DNA of 64,000 nucleotides from Lagopus muta (taxonomy: Eukaryota > Chordata > Aves > Galliformes > Phasianidae), in NCBI RefSeq assembly GCF_023343835.1, contig NC_064437.1, positions 20,331,501 to 20,395,500 on the forward strand, in the 5' to 3' direction. The position numbers were made by a program, and so were the translations under genes. Numbering within the stretch: the first letter of the stretch is position 1; each line of letters starts with the position of its first letter. The notes beneath the pieces were generated by a model. That model made no database searches. It saw only the letters and a list, made by a program, of their open reading frames with translations, and was not told the origin of the DNA. Positions 48,163-62,730 of the stretch are shown here, one piece after another.

Positions 48163-51100
48163 ACTTCCTTTCATTCTAGAGCTTCCAGGGTTCAATCAGT
48201 GTTTTTCTGTTGTTTTTCCCACATTTGCCTTCACTTTCACTGTTACTGGTTTCAGTTTGGTCTTCTCTACAATACTTTTTTTCAGATTCTCTTCCTTTTT
48301 TCCTGTATTTTCTCTTTGACTTCTTTTGCATTTAAAGCTTCAAACCGTGCTTTCATGCTGATGACATCCAAGTTCCCCCTGAAATCTCCATCTCTGACTT
48401 TAACTCCTTAGCTATCTATCTATCTAGTATATATAGTATAAATATCTAGTTACCTCTAGCTCCATCCCGATCACTGATCATTGCTCCTAATGCTCATGGC
48501 AAAGGGATTGATTTTGACTCTTGAGCCTTTTTTCCTTTATCTTGGTGGATAAACCTTCTTAGTTCTTCCTGTGCATGTTGCTTGTTTTCATTCCTGCAAT
48601 AAAATATTTGTCTTTTGCTGTAGTAACTAGGGTTTTGTTTGTTTGTTTGTTTTTGTTTGTTTTTCAACTAATACAATTTCTTTCAGTTTGGTTTCTCTTC
48701 TTCTCTCTGCAGTCCTCAATCCTATGAATAATGCTGCTTTCTTATTTGGTACCTCAGGATACACCAAAGCCTGTCTGATTCATTGAGAGCTTTCTTTTCA
48801 GTTTCCGTATCAGTGACATGACTGTTGTCCTTTGCCTTGTCTGCTGTTGTCCCAAAGTCCCCAGGTTTTTCTTCTTCCTGCTGTGCTTATTTCCTTGTTG
48901 CATTATTTCCTCTCTACCCATCAGGGGCATCTTCTCTTCTGCTGTTTGAGGTTAGATCAAAAGGTTTATATGGTATTTTAAAAAAATAAAGATTCTGTTA
49001 GTTCAAAGAGGAGGATCTGGTGTATTGTTCTAAGCAAGTAACGTGCAACTCAGGAGCTTGAACATTGAATTTTCCACCTTTTCATTTTGTTAGCAGGAAG
49101 TGATGAGATGGTACTGAAGGGTTCTTCTGCACAGTAATGCACATTCAGGAATAATTTCAATTGCAACTTAAAACAAAAAAAGATACGAATTGATATCAAA
49201 GAATCAATGAACAGAACAGAGAATGCTTAATAAGCTTACTGGAGGTCTGCAGTGCTGAGACCTCTTCCCAGTGATTTAAAATGGATTTCATGTTGATTTT
49301 CCAAAGTTCAGAGGGATTTATATAGGAGATTGAGAGGCTTTTCAGTGCTTGTTGCTTGTAGTTGGCATACCCTTAACTGCCAGCCATATACTGTTACACT
49401 ACCATTTATTTGGACTGCATACAAATTAAAAAATAAAAACAAAACAAAAGCAAAGGTCATGTTTTGATCCTAAATGCCTCTCTGGTATACTGGCAATATG
49501 TGCTTGCTTGTTCAGAATACAAAATTGATGATATTTATGGTTGGTACTTGTGTCAGGATGTTTTCCTCTCCCACAGTCACTGGTGTCATCCTGCAGTGAA
49601 CGGAGGCCCTGCTGCAGTTTTCCTTGACTGCCTAACTACGTGAAAGCTGTTTGGACTCTGATTCAAAGCAGAGGTTTGCCATGTGTTAATTATTCTGGAA
49701 TCAGCAAACGTGTTTAAGTTAGAAACGCTCCCACGCCCCCCTCACCTTCTTGAAATGTGGGTGCACTCCCATGCAGGGTAGAAACAGTGTCTCAGTTTTC
49801 ACTAAAGAAATGCCAAAGCACTTAGAACTACTTTGTTTGGAGAGCTGGAGCTTTAAGAAATGCAAAACTAAATTGAAAATGAAGTTCTGAAACTAGGCAA
49901 CACACATTGATTCCATATCAAAGTGTATATGGTTCTTATATACTCAAGAAGTTACAAATATTACAAGTAATAAAAATATCTTAACACAGACACGAAAACA
50001 CTGCTGCCTTCTAATGTTTGCATTACCTGGCCACCTTGTGCTTTATTTAATTTTGACCTCTGCCTGTTTATTTTGCATTGCTTTTAAATGTTATGTGCTC
50101 ATTAAATTAAATATTAAGTGACAAAAATAACTGAGGAAAGAATGAGAAATACCAGCAGCTTTGCTCAGGGAAAATTAAGTTGGTCATTTTGGTATGTAAT
50201 ATTTAATGTATACGTATCATACAGTTTTCCTTACAAAACTTTTTCCAGATGAGGAGTGCAAAACTCTGCCAAAGTTTTCTTTACGTGTGCAAACTTAAAC
50301 ATGTATAATTCCAGCTGCCCACATAGTCCCTGTCTTCTCATCACTCCATTTGAGGCAGGCATTTAATTATCTTTTACAGTTATAATCTCATACAATGGGA
50401 AATATATTAATTTTTAGGAGGATAAAGTAAATGAATTTGATTGAAACTGCCATGAAAAAGCAGTCTGTATCCTATCCTTTCCTGCAAAGTTTAGTGTCTC
50501 CAGGAGAAAAAGCAACTACCACTGTACACTATCAAAGTACCTAGCTTTTGTTCTCCTCCGTAGTTCTTAGTTTTGTCGTTAAACACACTAAACATTTCCC
50601 ATTTTTGCTCACTCTTGAAAGCATAACCTCATATTCTCACACACAATATCCTAAGTAATACCACTGTTCCCCCCTCCTTTCTTCTTAGTGAGATCCTACG
50701 TACTTGTGGTTTCAAACTCTGATTGTGCCACTTAAATCTGTTTAAGATTTTGTTTGCTGGTTCTGGCAGATAAAAGTGGTTATGCTTATAGCTCTGTCTG
50801 TATCTCAGGAAAGTGAGAGAAACAGGTATGGTTGCATAAAAATGTCCAAAACATCATTATCCTGAAAACGTTGCTGGTCTGTCTTGTGAGATTTCAGACT
50901 CTTCTGTTGCCTCGCAATTGGGAAATATGTTCTGCAGTCCTCCAGGCACTGCTCTTTCTGTGGAAGAATCAGAAAAACATGAAAACTTTTTCTTTTGAAG
51001 TGTCACAAAGCAGGCAAGAGCTGACCCAGGAGGATTGCAAACTGACTTCTTACTATTGAATGAGGTCCTGTGGGTAGCATGTAGTTAAGTTGGGGGGGGC

Positions 51101-51683
51101 ACCAAAAGTGAGGACTCTATTATTTATATTCCAACAGAAACAGATTCCAGATCAAAATCTTATTTTGCTACCTGCTGTTCCCCTCTGCAGAGATGGTCCT
51201 TCCTATGAATCTTGAAGTCTACTTGTTCCATTTTCAGGTATGGAACATTAGCAAACCTTCCTGATTTCTTGAGGATGAAATGGAGGCTTCACTGGTCAAA
51301 AACATGTTGCAACCTGGAAAAGTAGATGTCCAGTAGCTGTCGTCCTGCCTTGACTCTGAGCCAGTAGCTCCTTCAGTATTAGCTTACGTGCTCCCCTTTG
51401 AGTACAGGGAAAGGAAGTGGAAGCAGCAACATTTTCCCCATTCAACCTCCCTGCTTAGGATGAAATACTGGAAAGGGGGAGCGGGCTTTGTAAAAATTGC
51501 AAAGGGAGAACGAATCTGTTCTTTGCTAATTAAAGGTTACCTTACTGTTAAAGTCCTGTAAAACAGTTCATTCAGAATGCTGATGTACAGATTTATTTTG
51601 TGAGAAGACATCTTGCAGGTGTTGAGACTCACAGCTGTCTTGTGATTCTTCACTCTTGCTATTGAAGTTGCCTCTCCTCTGGC

Positions 51684-51762
51684 ATCACAGAATATCGTAA
51701 GTTGAAAGGAACCCACAGGGATCAGTGAATCCATCTCCCAGCTGCACAAAAACCATTTCAAA
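51684..51762 (-). mobile_element. Short CR1 3' end remnant
   Basis: 'ATCACAGAATATCGTAAGTT', 'GGAACCCACAGGGATCA' and 'CAGCTGCACAAAAACCA' resemble the last 80 bases of a CR1 subfamily read on the - strand. It is short, so less certain than the other copies. Confidence 0.6.
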
Positions 51763-54700
51763 ATTAAGCAACAGTGCATTCGAAAGAAGCATTGGTTTAA
51801 GTCTGTTTTGTTGTCTGTACTGTATCCTTCGGGTTTACCAGGTGCTGCTTAGCTTATGCTCTATTTTGTATTGTAAACATGAAGAATTCCAGGTGCTTCT
51901 TTAGCTGATTCTAAGCTCAGGCTCAGAGTGTATGTGGCACATAGCATCTCCTGAAAACCTGCATGCTTTACAGGAGATGTTTTTTCTTGTATAAACTCAA
52001 ACAGAAGCATAGGTAGTGTTTGTTTCTAAAATTTTTGGTGTGACTCCTGTGACTCTGGCTCCAGTAAGTAATGCCAGTAGCATGGGTAGATGGATCTGAC
52101 AGGGCTGAGAACTAACAGCGTGTCAGGCGCTTTTCTCCAATGAAGGCTATAGATCAGAGCTAGGAATCTGCTGGAGCCAGAGAGGGTGACAGGGGAATAA
52201 CATCCCTTTCTCTTCCATCGACAGGGGTAATAACTCCTGGCTCTCTAGGGACAGATTGTAAAAGCCAATAGCCAGGAGCTGTGAAGCAGGGAGGGTAGAA
52301 GAATTGAAAATTAAAGAGGGAGTGAAAATTTTGTGTAAGGCTTTAGTGAGATGTTGGAGTAAACCATCAAGTGTCAGCCTTTTAACTGCCTCGTTGTGGA
52401 TAGAAAAGGTTCTTGCAATATTAGTTTTTATTACTTTATAGAGTTAAATATTAGTAAAATACTGGTTAAAATGATTAACTTATGCTATGCGTTGCTCTCA
52501 TGTGTGGCTAGCTATCATGTGTTCTGTCATAACTGATGTTATTGAAAGAGTGTAGAAAAAATGATTTACATTTATTGCTTTAAAATTTAAAATCCCTCAA
52601 ATAGTGAAAAATAATATTTTGTTAACGTCACTACTGTATGTAGATATATTTTGAGCGCGGGGATGCTCTTCATTGTGTCAGAATCCAAACATGAATTCAT
52701 ATGGCTGTGTGATTTATGGCTGATCTCTCTTCTTAGGCAAGATTTCACATTCTTGGAGCTTTCGTACTTCATAAGCATTTGAACTCTGCCTGCAGTTGTA
52801 CCTGAATGGCTAGATTTTACTGGAGTTACGGTACCTGCATCAGACTGAGACCCCTTTGCTCGTTTCTTCCCAGAGCAGAAGCTTTTAGCAGTTTAATAAC
52901 AAACATTTAGAGAGGCAAAATCACGGTAGAAAAGTGGCGTTTTAAAGAAATAGAAGCACTTGAAAGTGGTATTTTTTGTATGAGTTGTTCTTGTTTAGTT
53001 TTTAAACTGTGACTGGTGTTTAGTTAAATCTTTTACAGACTCAGTTCACTGAAGGTGACAGAAGTACTCACTTGAGCTCAATGAAAAGTAGACATGACAG
53101 TAAATTTTTCAGTCAGAGACAGGAGATCTTGTTATAGGAGTCAGTATGGGGGTCAGGGCAGAGCCTGTTGATGATTGAGGAAAAGAGAAGTAAATTCATT
53201 CTGCTTCAGGCACTTTGTCAAGTGCCAGTAGCTTACCATTGAGAACTAGTCACCCGTTCTAGTCTTACAGCCCTAGAGGTCACTCATTTGATATAAATCA
53301 TAGCACCGCATAGGCTCAGCAACCTATTGCCATTCGAGATGAAATAAAAAAAGAGGAATGCTTCATTCTGAATTGAAATGACTGTGAATATCCCACCACA
53401 TGTTGCTGTTTAATGCAATATGTGCTTAGATATTGATCTCCAAAATCAAGTCATTAAAATGTGCAGTTTTTGTTTATTGGAATGAAGCAATTAAATGGTT
53501 CAGTTATGCCAGACCTTACCTTTTCTGATGAAAACTATTGATTTCTTGCCACAGCTTTATAAGCGACAATGTTTTTGATTACTCTTGACAAACCTCCTTG
53601 GAGTGTTAATTAAAATTGTACCAGATGAGCAGGTGTGGGAGATCATTAGATCGCCCGGATCACACACCGCACTTCATATTCTGCAGCCTTGCATAATGAA
53701 TAGGGCACAAGAGGGGAAAAACAATATCTTCATCAGCAGAATTAGCATCTTCTCTCTCTTTTCTTTTTTAACTAGGTGACAGTACATTTTACAGTGCACC
53801 CATTTGTCAGCTCTTGAATAACTTCTACCGCAACCGATTAAATTAAATTTCTTTTGAAATATTACATTGCTGCACAAGCGTAAAAAATTAAATACTCAGC
53901 TGGTTTATGTACAAATGTTCATAAACTGATGATATCCATTGTGGTCTTTTAAAAGTAAGGCAGAAACTTTCGAGATTTTCCCAAATAAGGCGTTGTAATA
54001 ATACCTGCTTTCTTTTTCTTAACCGTATGATGATATGAAATAGCATGAGAACTATTGATTAAGTTGGTTTTGAAAGAGCAAATTGTTTCATGATTTATTA
54101 ATTTACAATAGATCTTTATGTCTGATGCAGTATTAATCATCAGTTAATAATTTTTTCAAACCTTATTACTGTGATAAGATAACTGTATTGCATTTATTGT
54201 ACCTGTGTTGTACACTACAGGGGCAGGATGGAGAATGCCTGCTATGGCAGGCAGCTCTTTTGGCTTGACGATATAAAGAAAGAAAGGGAATTAAAGCAAC
54301 TAGGAAAATTAGGGATGTAATGGGAAGACATATATGTGTGCAACATTTGTTCACAAGCTGCTTGGTCTGTAAATAAGCAGCTTCAGTTTCCTTTCACGTC
54401 ATAGGTCAGTTTACTCAACAGTTAATGGAGAGTCTGTGTGGTACGCTTGTAATCTGGCTCGCCCAACTGAACTGGCAGGTAGGCACTTTGTGGTCTTAAA
54501 CTGAAAACAAGGATTCTTTTTTTCTTTTTTTTCTTTTTCTTTTTTTTTTTCAAATAATATTTGGAAAAGGTAGTGTCTAAGCATCAGCAGCTTTTGGTAT
54601 AGATGTTCTCCTCTACTGATCCAGAGCTGGAAGCCATGTGCTGCCCTTTGACTAAGTTGCCTTTTGTGTGCCTGTTTGTCCTTCTGGAAATTAGATAAAA

Positions 54701-56459
54701 TGTAATGTGTAGTACTTGCAGTTTGACAGTATTACAATATGTACTCAATGTTCCTAAAACTACTTGAAATCTTAGCATGAATGTAAATTTAAATTGCAGA
54801 TCTAATCTACATTTCTAAAAGATTAATTGGCTGTTATGCTTTCCAAAACCATTCTAAGGGAAGTAAATTTGAAAATAGACAATCCTGGTTTAACTGCTGT
54901 GATTACAGAACTATGAGAGCTAAGACATGACAAAGATAGACAGGAAGGTTTAGAAGTTACCTACGTGTTGGAATTGAGGATATATTTTTGTCTTCCATCA
55001 GAAATCCAGCTGACTTGATCTGTCCTTTTGACTTTTGTCAAGTAATAGAACTGAGATGTGGTCCTAAATATAGGCCTTCCTATGTCCAGCTGGACATTTA
55101 CCTTAGCCTGGGAAGCGATTCATTTGCAGGAGTAGTAGTCTATGTTTGAATGTTGTAATTTAATTTGTTTGTTTGTTTGTTTGGTGTTTTTTTTTAGCTT
55201 GAATCATTGATCACTTATTTTCTTTGTCCGATTCTGCAAGTTGTGGGTATTTTTGAGATACGTGAGGTACTCTTTAATTCACATAATGGATTTACTATTT
55301 CCTGGCTTCACCAGCATATATCACTTCTCAGTATTTTTGAAAGAGAAGACCTTTATGCAAATGCGTATACTTTGTCGGATACTATTCTGTAGGCAACTTG
55401 GAGGCACTCTACCATCTGATTAGAAGAAGATATTTCAATTTCAGTTCATGTTGAAAAAATGAAGGAGAGAGAAGTGACCAAAACAGCCACCTGCATAACG
55501 GTTGCTGGGTTGTTCCAAAGTGCGTGGAATGAGATTGATTCTCAAAGGATGGTTTGGTGTGGGCACCTCTGAAACAGCTGCTGTCACCTGGTACTCCTTG
55601 GAATAGCCTTTGTGAGAGGTTGTTAAGTGAAGTGAAATGGAAACTAATACGCATTCCCAGCCCCTGTCAGGGCTGTGGTATATTGTGAGAAACCTTGGAC
55701 TGCTGTTGCTTATGTGCTGCTGTTTGGATGGGTAAATAGTTCCTTGCAATGCCTTATAAGACTCAAACTTAAAAGAGTTAAAATTTGCAGGAAAAAGCCA
55801 ATAACGGAAAAGATCAAGTAATCTAACAGGTATGACAAAGAGAAAGAAGAGAATGTCATGTGTTATAGGCAACTGGGGTGGGTTTCTTTTGTGTTTTTCA
55901 GTAGTTTTGTTCCTTTTAATATGAGATTTTATGAATATAATGAGTACAGTTAAGATTTTCACCGGCATTCCAGATGTATCATGATTTATTGAATAATTAT
56001 GCTGCTGGTAGGAAAAAAAAGATTGCTGTAAGTAGTCAGTGTCCTTAGAAAGGCTGAGCCTAAACTATTTCAGTTTTGTACCCTAAAACTTAAAGTGTTT
56101 TTCTCCTGCATGAATGCACCCAAATAATAAGCATTCAGATTGCTGTCGTTCCTGTGTTCTGTGCTTGACAGGCATGGAAAAACGTGTCTGCTCCTAGCTG
56201 CTGATTTCCTAACTTTTTTCCAGAACAATTACATCATCATGTTTATTAGTAACTTTTTCTTTTGTTGCACATAAAAGGCTGTTAGCCACATTGCATGTAA
56301 AATGAGTGGGACCTGGAATCTCTCAGGACTAGTGGTTCTCTTTATTCTTTGCTCCATATTGAAAATCGTTCCTGTCAGCTGATGCTCTGCAAGCTGCCTG
56401 GAAGAACTTTGGCATAGTTTTCCTAACCTTTCAAACAGTAAAGGCAAAACTCTCCTTTG
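51763..56459. other. Intergenic DNA
   Basis: Unique AT-rich sequence. It contains the longest non-ZNF281 open frame of the intergenic part (175 codons, - strand, 55441-55968, unrecognised), a pyrimidine/T-rich tract (about 54515-54550), and a motif-rich block at 53540-53880 that may be conserved non-coding DNA. Confidence 0.5.
53540..53880. promoter_or_regulatory. Candidate conserved non-coding element
   Basis: A repeat-free block with TTAATTAAAATTG, TTGCATAATGAAT, GTGTTAATTAA and a rare CpG pair in 'GATCGCCCGGATC'. It looks like a developmental enhancer by composition only. Confidence 0.22.
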
Positions 56460-56870
56460 ATAAAAGAGCCGGAGGACTTTGGCCCCGAGCCATTAAGGAT
56501 GCAGGCAACCGCGCTGCGATCTGACAGTGTATTCCACAAAATACTGAGAAGTTCTCCTCGGGGTCCCTGGAGTGGGCTGAGGCACTTTGCTTGTACTTAA
56601 CATATATCAACTGTCACCCGATGGCAGTCGGTGTAGAACCGAACACAATGGAACATCCAGATGGTCTAAACAAAGCGAGCAAATGTTCGCTGCTATTAAA
56701 AGCTGTTTACATCAACTTCCAGTATTTCATGTGCTGAAGTTTATATTGTGTCACTACTGGGGTGCTTAGCTCCATCCTCAGCTCATATCAGGGATTTCTA
56801 AACTATTGTTGCTTATGTGTTAAAATAACATTCTGAATATGCCTCAAGTACACGCCGCTGAACCTTTTTG
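56460..56870. promoter_or_regulatory. Candidate conserved non-coding element
   Basis: An unusual number of CpGs survives here outside any CpG island, in sequence that is not simple-repeat. It contains AACAAAG (SOX/TCF type), TGTTTAC (FOX type) and an inverted repeat AGCGA...TCGCT (about 56674-56691). Retained CpGs in AT-rich DNA suggest selection or low methylation. One genome cannot prove it. Confidence 0.3.
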
Positions 56871-59800
56871 TTTTTTAGATAGGAAATTGGTCATTGTATG
56901 CTAATCAGACGCTTTCAAATATTGTAATTGATTGTCCCATCTAATTTCCCCTTGCTTTTCCCCTAGCGTAGGCTTCTTCCAGCACCTCCTCCAGCCAGCA
57001 CACACAGCACACAGTGCGGCACCGGCTCCCGCCAGGCACTCATCCCTCGCTGCCGCAGCTGTGTGCCACCGCTGTGTGTGCCCCGCTGCTGGGGGCACGC
57101 CTTTCCTCTCTCACACACTAACATGTCTGCCGCTGTCCTGTCTGTGGGAGAGGTGTGTAATGACAAATGGATGCCTTGCATCTCCTTCCCCTGACCCTTG
57201 TTCCTGGTATCTGCATTACTGAAAGTCCAGGTCCGCTGAAATAAATTAATTGGTGGGGCACAAGCTTCCCTTGCTTATTGCTTTTCATGAAGCTGATGTG
57301 AAATTCCTAGGAAAACTGAGAATGAGGAGAACTTTCCAAAACGTTACTGTGTTTTGCAAGCATAGTTTCTTGTTAATTGCGTGCTGCTCGTGAAAGGATG
57401 ATCAAAGGTGCTTAAAGCTCTTCAAAAACAATGATAAATTGAGATGATTTAACCAGTTGAGAGAGGTAATGGTTTTCTTTAAATGAGCGAAAGACCACTT
57501 CAAAGCTATTGTGCATTTGCAGAATACTAGCTTACAAAATACAAATGAACTATTTATTCCATTTGTTTTAAAATGAAGCCTAACCAGCTCTTCTTCCTCC
57601 CTACAAGCATCAAATTTTTCAGGTCTTAGAAAAGATAGAACTGGACCCTCAGCTTTTTCAGGCGTGGATTTTTCTCCTGTGCCCTGTACACCTAGCAGTT
57701 GATGCCAGTCACCATGCTACAAATAATAAAATTTAAAAAAAAGGTGCTTGAAAAGCATTTTTAAGGACAAGAATTTAAATTGGGGATTTCACTATTATTT
57801 CTTATTACCATTTGTATTTACTCCAGCTTATATCATTCAGCTTCTTGTTTCACAACAACTTGCACAAAACGAACAGAACCATGCATATATCTTCTGAGAG
57901 AGAAATCACATTTCATAGGTTTTGAGTAAATAGAGCTCTGCAGCATCTAAACAGCACTGCTGTCAAAAGGGTTTATGCTGAGTATGTTAAGGATATTTGT
58001 AAAATGTTTAAAAATACAGAAGAGTTTTGAAGTAGTACTGTTGATTTTCAAAATTACTGCATTAATAAAATGCTTAGAGAAATTACCATTCTGAATTCAA
58101 GAGTTTCCTTTAATAAACTATTAATATATTTTAAAATTGTAATTTCATAATTTAAGTACATCAGTTTATGCTGAAAAATCTTTTTTGCTTGTTTGCAAAT
58201 AGTAGTTCTGTTAGTTTCTAAGCCTGTTAATTACAGTGTTGATTACAAGAGTTTGGATATTGAGATACTTCTATCTCAGTATTGAGAACTGTGAAGTGAT
58301 TCATGACTTTGTAAGCATGATTTTAATTGCTTCTTTACAAATGGATGAATGAACAGTTGAAATGCCTCCATCTTGGTGTCCTTAATGTACAAAATGGGGG
58401 TACCGTACAAATGAAAATGTAGTTTTTTACAGAGCCATTTTCTGTTAGGACAACAATATGTGACCAGAATATGAAATAGAAATGTTAATATTTGATTTTG
58501 CTATTAGATGTGAATGTGATGATACAAATGCAAGTAGTGTATTTTTGCCTGGTTTGTTCTAGACAATAATCATGCTGTTGAATACAAGACCAATTCCTGT
58601 TTTCACAAACTTTGCATGTGAGCTTCCTAGATTCAAATTGAAGTATCTGAGTAAGCTGGCATTGATATGAATGACTTTGTCAAGTCTTCCATTTAATTTT
58701 TAACTTTAGTAAAATATTTAACTGTAAGCTCTTGATTTGAAAACTTTGTTTTTTGTGGGCTTTTTTTTCTTCCTAAAATGATGCAGAAGAAAAAACAAAA
58801 CAACCTTCCAGGATTTTTGTGCTCTTGCTATTTTATTGTTGTTGTTTTTAAATGGCTAAATTCTCTCAGCGCTGTATCTGTTCTACAGGGACCACATCCT
58901 TGGCTTGGCAAACATCCTTAGGAAGAAAGTTACTGCTAGTTGTTTCCTTTGGGCTCTGCAATGCCCACAACATTTTCAGCGATGAAATGGCTCCCAGAAG
59001 AATCTTTTTTTGGGGATTGTAATGGAGAGGGTCTGATACATCTGTCACAAAGGGCCTATGATCCACCTTGTCCATACTATTTCTCTCCTTTCACATCCCG
59101 TTAATCTTTGAACCTAGAAAGTACACAGACTGCTTTGGTTATGTTGAACTTAGCTTGCAGGACATGTACTCTAGAAGCACCTCGTTAAGCTTTTGCACAG
59201 CATACTTGCAAAATGTTTAAATACTATGGGGTCTATGCATCAGAAAAATATGAAGAAGTAAAGTTGAACACTATTGGCTTTGTTAGATGTTTAAGAATTT
59301 TTTCAGAAGGTACAGCAAGTTCATCTGTTGTGTTGGAACGTGACAATAAAATAAATTAATATAATTCACAATTTAAAAATGATTAATCTTTGATGTTTCT
59401 GGTCCAAGGGTTTTACTACCAAAACCATAGGAAGTGGATGTACGAGAAAATGTTTTGGCATAGAAGTGATGTTATTAATTTTAAGTGTTTCACTAAGGAA
59501 AACCTTTCCTGATAGTGAAGAATGATAAAGAGGAGAAGATTGTACTTATATGAGGGAGCCCTGAGAGGTGTCAGCGCAGAGAACTATTACAAACCCAGAG
59601 TTTTCAAGTTTGACAGGGTTCAAGCATTGTGCCCGCCGTAGATGAGACGTTTGGAGCCAGATTGTCAATCCAAATGCAAGCTGCTCCGTTTCCTGTTTAT
59701 GCCTGCACAGAGTTACACATCCTGACACGCTTGCCTTCAGCTGCAGGTTTTTCCGCACTCCCTAGGAGATTTCTTCCTTAAAACAGCTTGTTATTTACCA

Positions 59801-62730
59801 TTTAAGTAAGCCATTGGAATTTTGTTAATTCCTGTTTTACTTAACACATGCAAAATGATATCATTGGCTAAAGGAAGATAATGTTAAGGTAGTAAGGGTT
59901 ACTGATACTACTAATTAAGTGACTGTTGCAAAACAAAATCTGATCAGACTCTGCCTGAATGTAGAGAACTGATGCCAAGTTTACTGCTTCACAGAGGCCT
60001 GGCCTATTGTATATCTGACCTGAGGTTATCAGTAATTAAAACCTGGTCTAGTAATTTAAAAATAACCTTTTGGATATTAAAAATTTATGTTTTTCTATCT
60101 GTCATAAGGTTAATTCAATATTTTTAGCAGAAGGATTGCTTGGTACAATTATGAAATTCCTCAGATATTGTTTTTGTTATTCACCAGTCTAGTTTCTAAT
60201 TCATCCTTTTTTTTTTTTTTTTTTCTTTTTTCTGCTTGTCCACGTGAACTAAAACCAAAACATACCTGACAAAATTTGCTGTGCTTTGTCCTTTCCCCAT
60301 AAATCAGATTACAACGAGTAATTCACATTATAGCCAGATCAGCCCTATCAGAGCCCTATTTTGGAGTTCTGCTTTATCTATTTTATTCCTTTTTTTTAAA
60401 AACTGAAGTTTTTTCTAAATTTAATTGGCTTTCTTACAGGTAGCAAGAAGTTTCTGTTGATTACCTACATGGCTGGCTTAAAAGCTAAAGGTGAGTAGTG
60501 TCTGTGAAAGAAGATGGCTAATCGAGTTTTAATTTCAAAAAAAGTGACTGTTATATGATGAAATTACTGCCAAGGAACTGTATATTCCTCCGTACATCCA
60601 CCTTTCTGTTGCTTTACTGTAATTTGAAGTCAGATCTGTATCACAAGCTGCACTGATTTATAACAGCACAAAACTGAAATGAGAAGAAATTTTATTAATC
60701 TAACAGTAGCTTATCCCTTAAAATAACTGATGTATGGCATGAGCAGAGTCAATTTATAATAAAAAGTCAGTATGTTGAACCTGCATAATTGGGAAGAAAA
60801 AGAGATTGTTCTGAAGTTTTCTGCAAATGGAACAGAATTAGAAGTAATATTTTCATCATACTCAGGATTCAGCATTATTTCAGGGGTCAATTGGCCTAGC
60901 TTTAAAGTTAATGACCCTCTTGTCATTGACTCTGTCAAAGAATATATCTTGTGAGGTACTTACAGAGATTCTAGCAAAAATATCTAAGCACTCCTAATGA
61001 AAACAGAAGTTCTTCATTTGATCACTCATTCATAGTTTGGGAATAATATCATTAAACTCAGTAGAGCGATCTTTGCTTATGGATGTGTTTTATATTGCTA
61101 TAGTACCTAAATGCTTGCCAAGGATTAATGGATTTTAATTTAGCACTTCCACCGTGAGTTAGAAAAATCTCATTGTTACAGACCATGTTATTTTACAGAC
61201 CATGTTATGCAGCAGTGACCGTGCTACTTATGGTTTAGGACTATTTGAGACTTAAGCCCTGATGATTTCAGGCGTAGCCCCCAGGTGGGCTTAGACACTC
61301 ATCCTTCAAACTTACGTATCCAAATTTCACACCTGACACTGATGTTCTGAACTTTTGCCCACTTTTCAACTCTTTCCCTTCCCCTGCCAAAAATAAAAAA
61401 CAACCTGCAAACAAACCACCCCAGGGCACTAGTCAGCTTTGGAAAAGACGTTACAGAAAATATCATTCATATACACAACTGAATGAATTCTTTTTCTCCT
61501 GAGGGATGATTATATGTAATGATAGTGTAGAGCTGGGGTTTGGAAATTTGGTTTTAATAGATGTTACACTAATGACTAAATGCAGTCAAGTTTATTTCCT
61601 ATGTTATTTTAGGTTGAAAGGGTGCCTACAGCCTCTTTCCAGACATTCCCCGTTGTCTAGATAAATTTTGCTAAATAATAGCTGATGAGAGTATTTATAT
61701 CTTGAGTAAAGTGAGTATTGTTTGACTATAATTTTCTATTTTTATCATTTATTGTTTGCTTCTTGCATTATAGAAGTAGTTGATGTAAATAGCAAAAAAA
61801 AGTATTTTAAACCTTTTTTTCTCAATTGTCTTTTCAGTAAACACAACATCACAAAACAACTTTGCAGTACCCAAGTTAACATCACAATGGCTAAGCAATT
61901 CCCTTGATGACTGTGTTCACATTGTGAGAGGCATCAACACACATGTTTTGACTATCAGGCCAAAAGCATATCCCACTTAGGGCTTTTCCCCACAGTAATC
62001 AAAGCTGAAGACAGCAAAACAGCATTCCCTTTAGAGGATGCAACAACAAAATGAACTCAACATTTGTTAAAGCTCTGGTACCAGTTCCTTTTTGCATTAT
62101 ATTCCAATGTGTCTTCAGTTTCTTACATTTCTTCATGTCTTCAGTTTTAAGGCGCTGAAGTTTTAAGCAAAAAAATACAAGACAGCAGATTAATACAGCA
62201 AAAAGCATTGCTTTGTGTAAAGCACCCCAGGTTCAGGCTGTTGCTAGTCATAGTTGGCCTACTGGCCCTGGTTCACTACTTGGGTAAACCTACATATCTC
62301 TGCCAAGCTGTGCTTGCAGCATGAAATGTCTCAGGCTGTAATTAAATGAATAATGCATGTAAATAGACTTTCCAGATGTTTTCTTTAATGTAACTAATAC
62401 AAATCTGAGCCTAATTTCTTCCTTTATTTTGGAGGTGAAATGGTGTGAAATATTTTGTAACTTTAAAAATTTCAAAACGTGATTTGTTTTCATCTTATGA
62501 TTGTTACTTCTAATTTTTTTTTTAATATCATTTATAGCAAAACACAGTTTGTGTACAAGAAACATATCAACTGCCTTTTTGCTGGAAAAAAAGCTGGCTG
62601 GCATAAAAGCAAGAAGCTTGTGGATTTGGCCAGATGTTTAAGGAAAGAAAAAAAAAGTTGCAATTAATTTCAAAAGATTACTTTTCCATTTTCATTGTGC
62701 CATAGTTGAGAAATGTGATTAGAAGCAGCA
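56871..62730. other. Intergenic DNA, no gene seen
   Basis: A GC-rich 150-base patch at about 56985-57120 includes the hairpin GTGCCCC/GGGGCAC (57078-57098). The rest is AT-rich, with an 18-T run at 60207 and a 15-base duplication at 61176-61207. No exon or RNA gene was recognised. Confidence 0.55.

Larger units (their letters stand above)
46947..51683. other. Intergenic DNA, no gene seen
   Basis: Mostly unique AT-rich DNA. A single NR5A/ERR-type site lies at 47338. Pyrimidine and tetranucleotide repeats lie at 48137-48162, 48410-48426 and 48632-48664. No exon or RNA gene was recognised. Confidence 0.55.
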
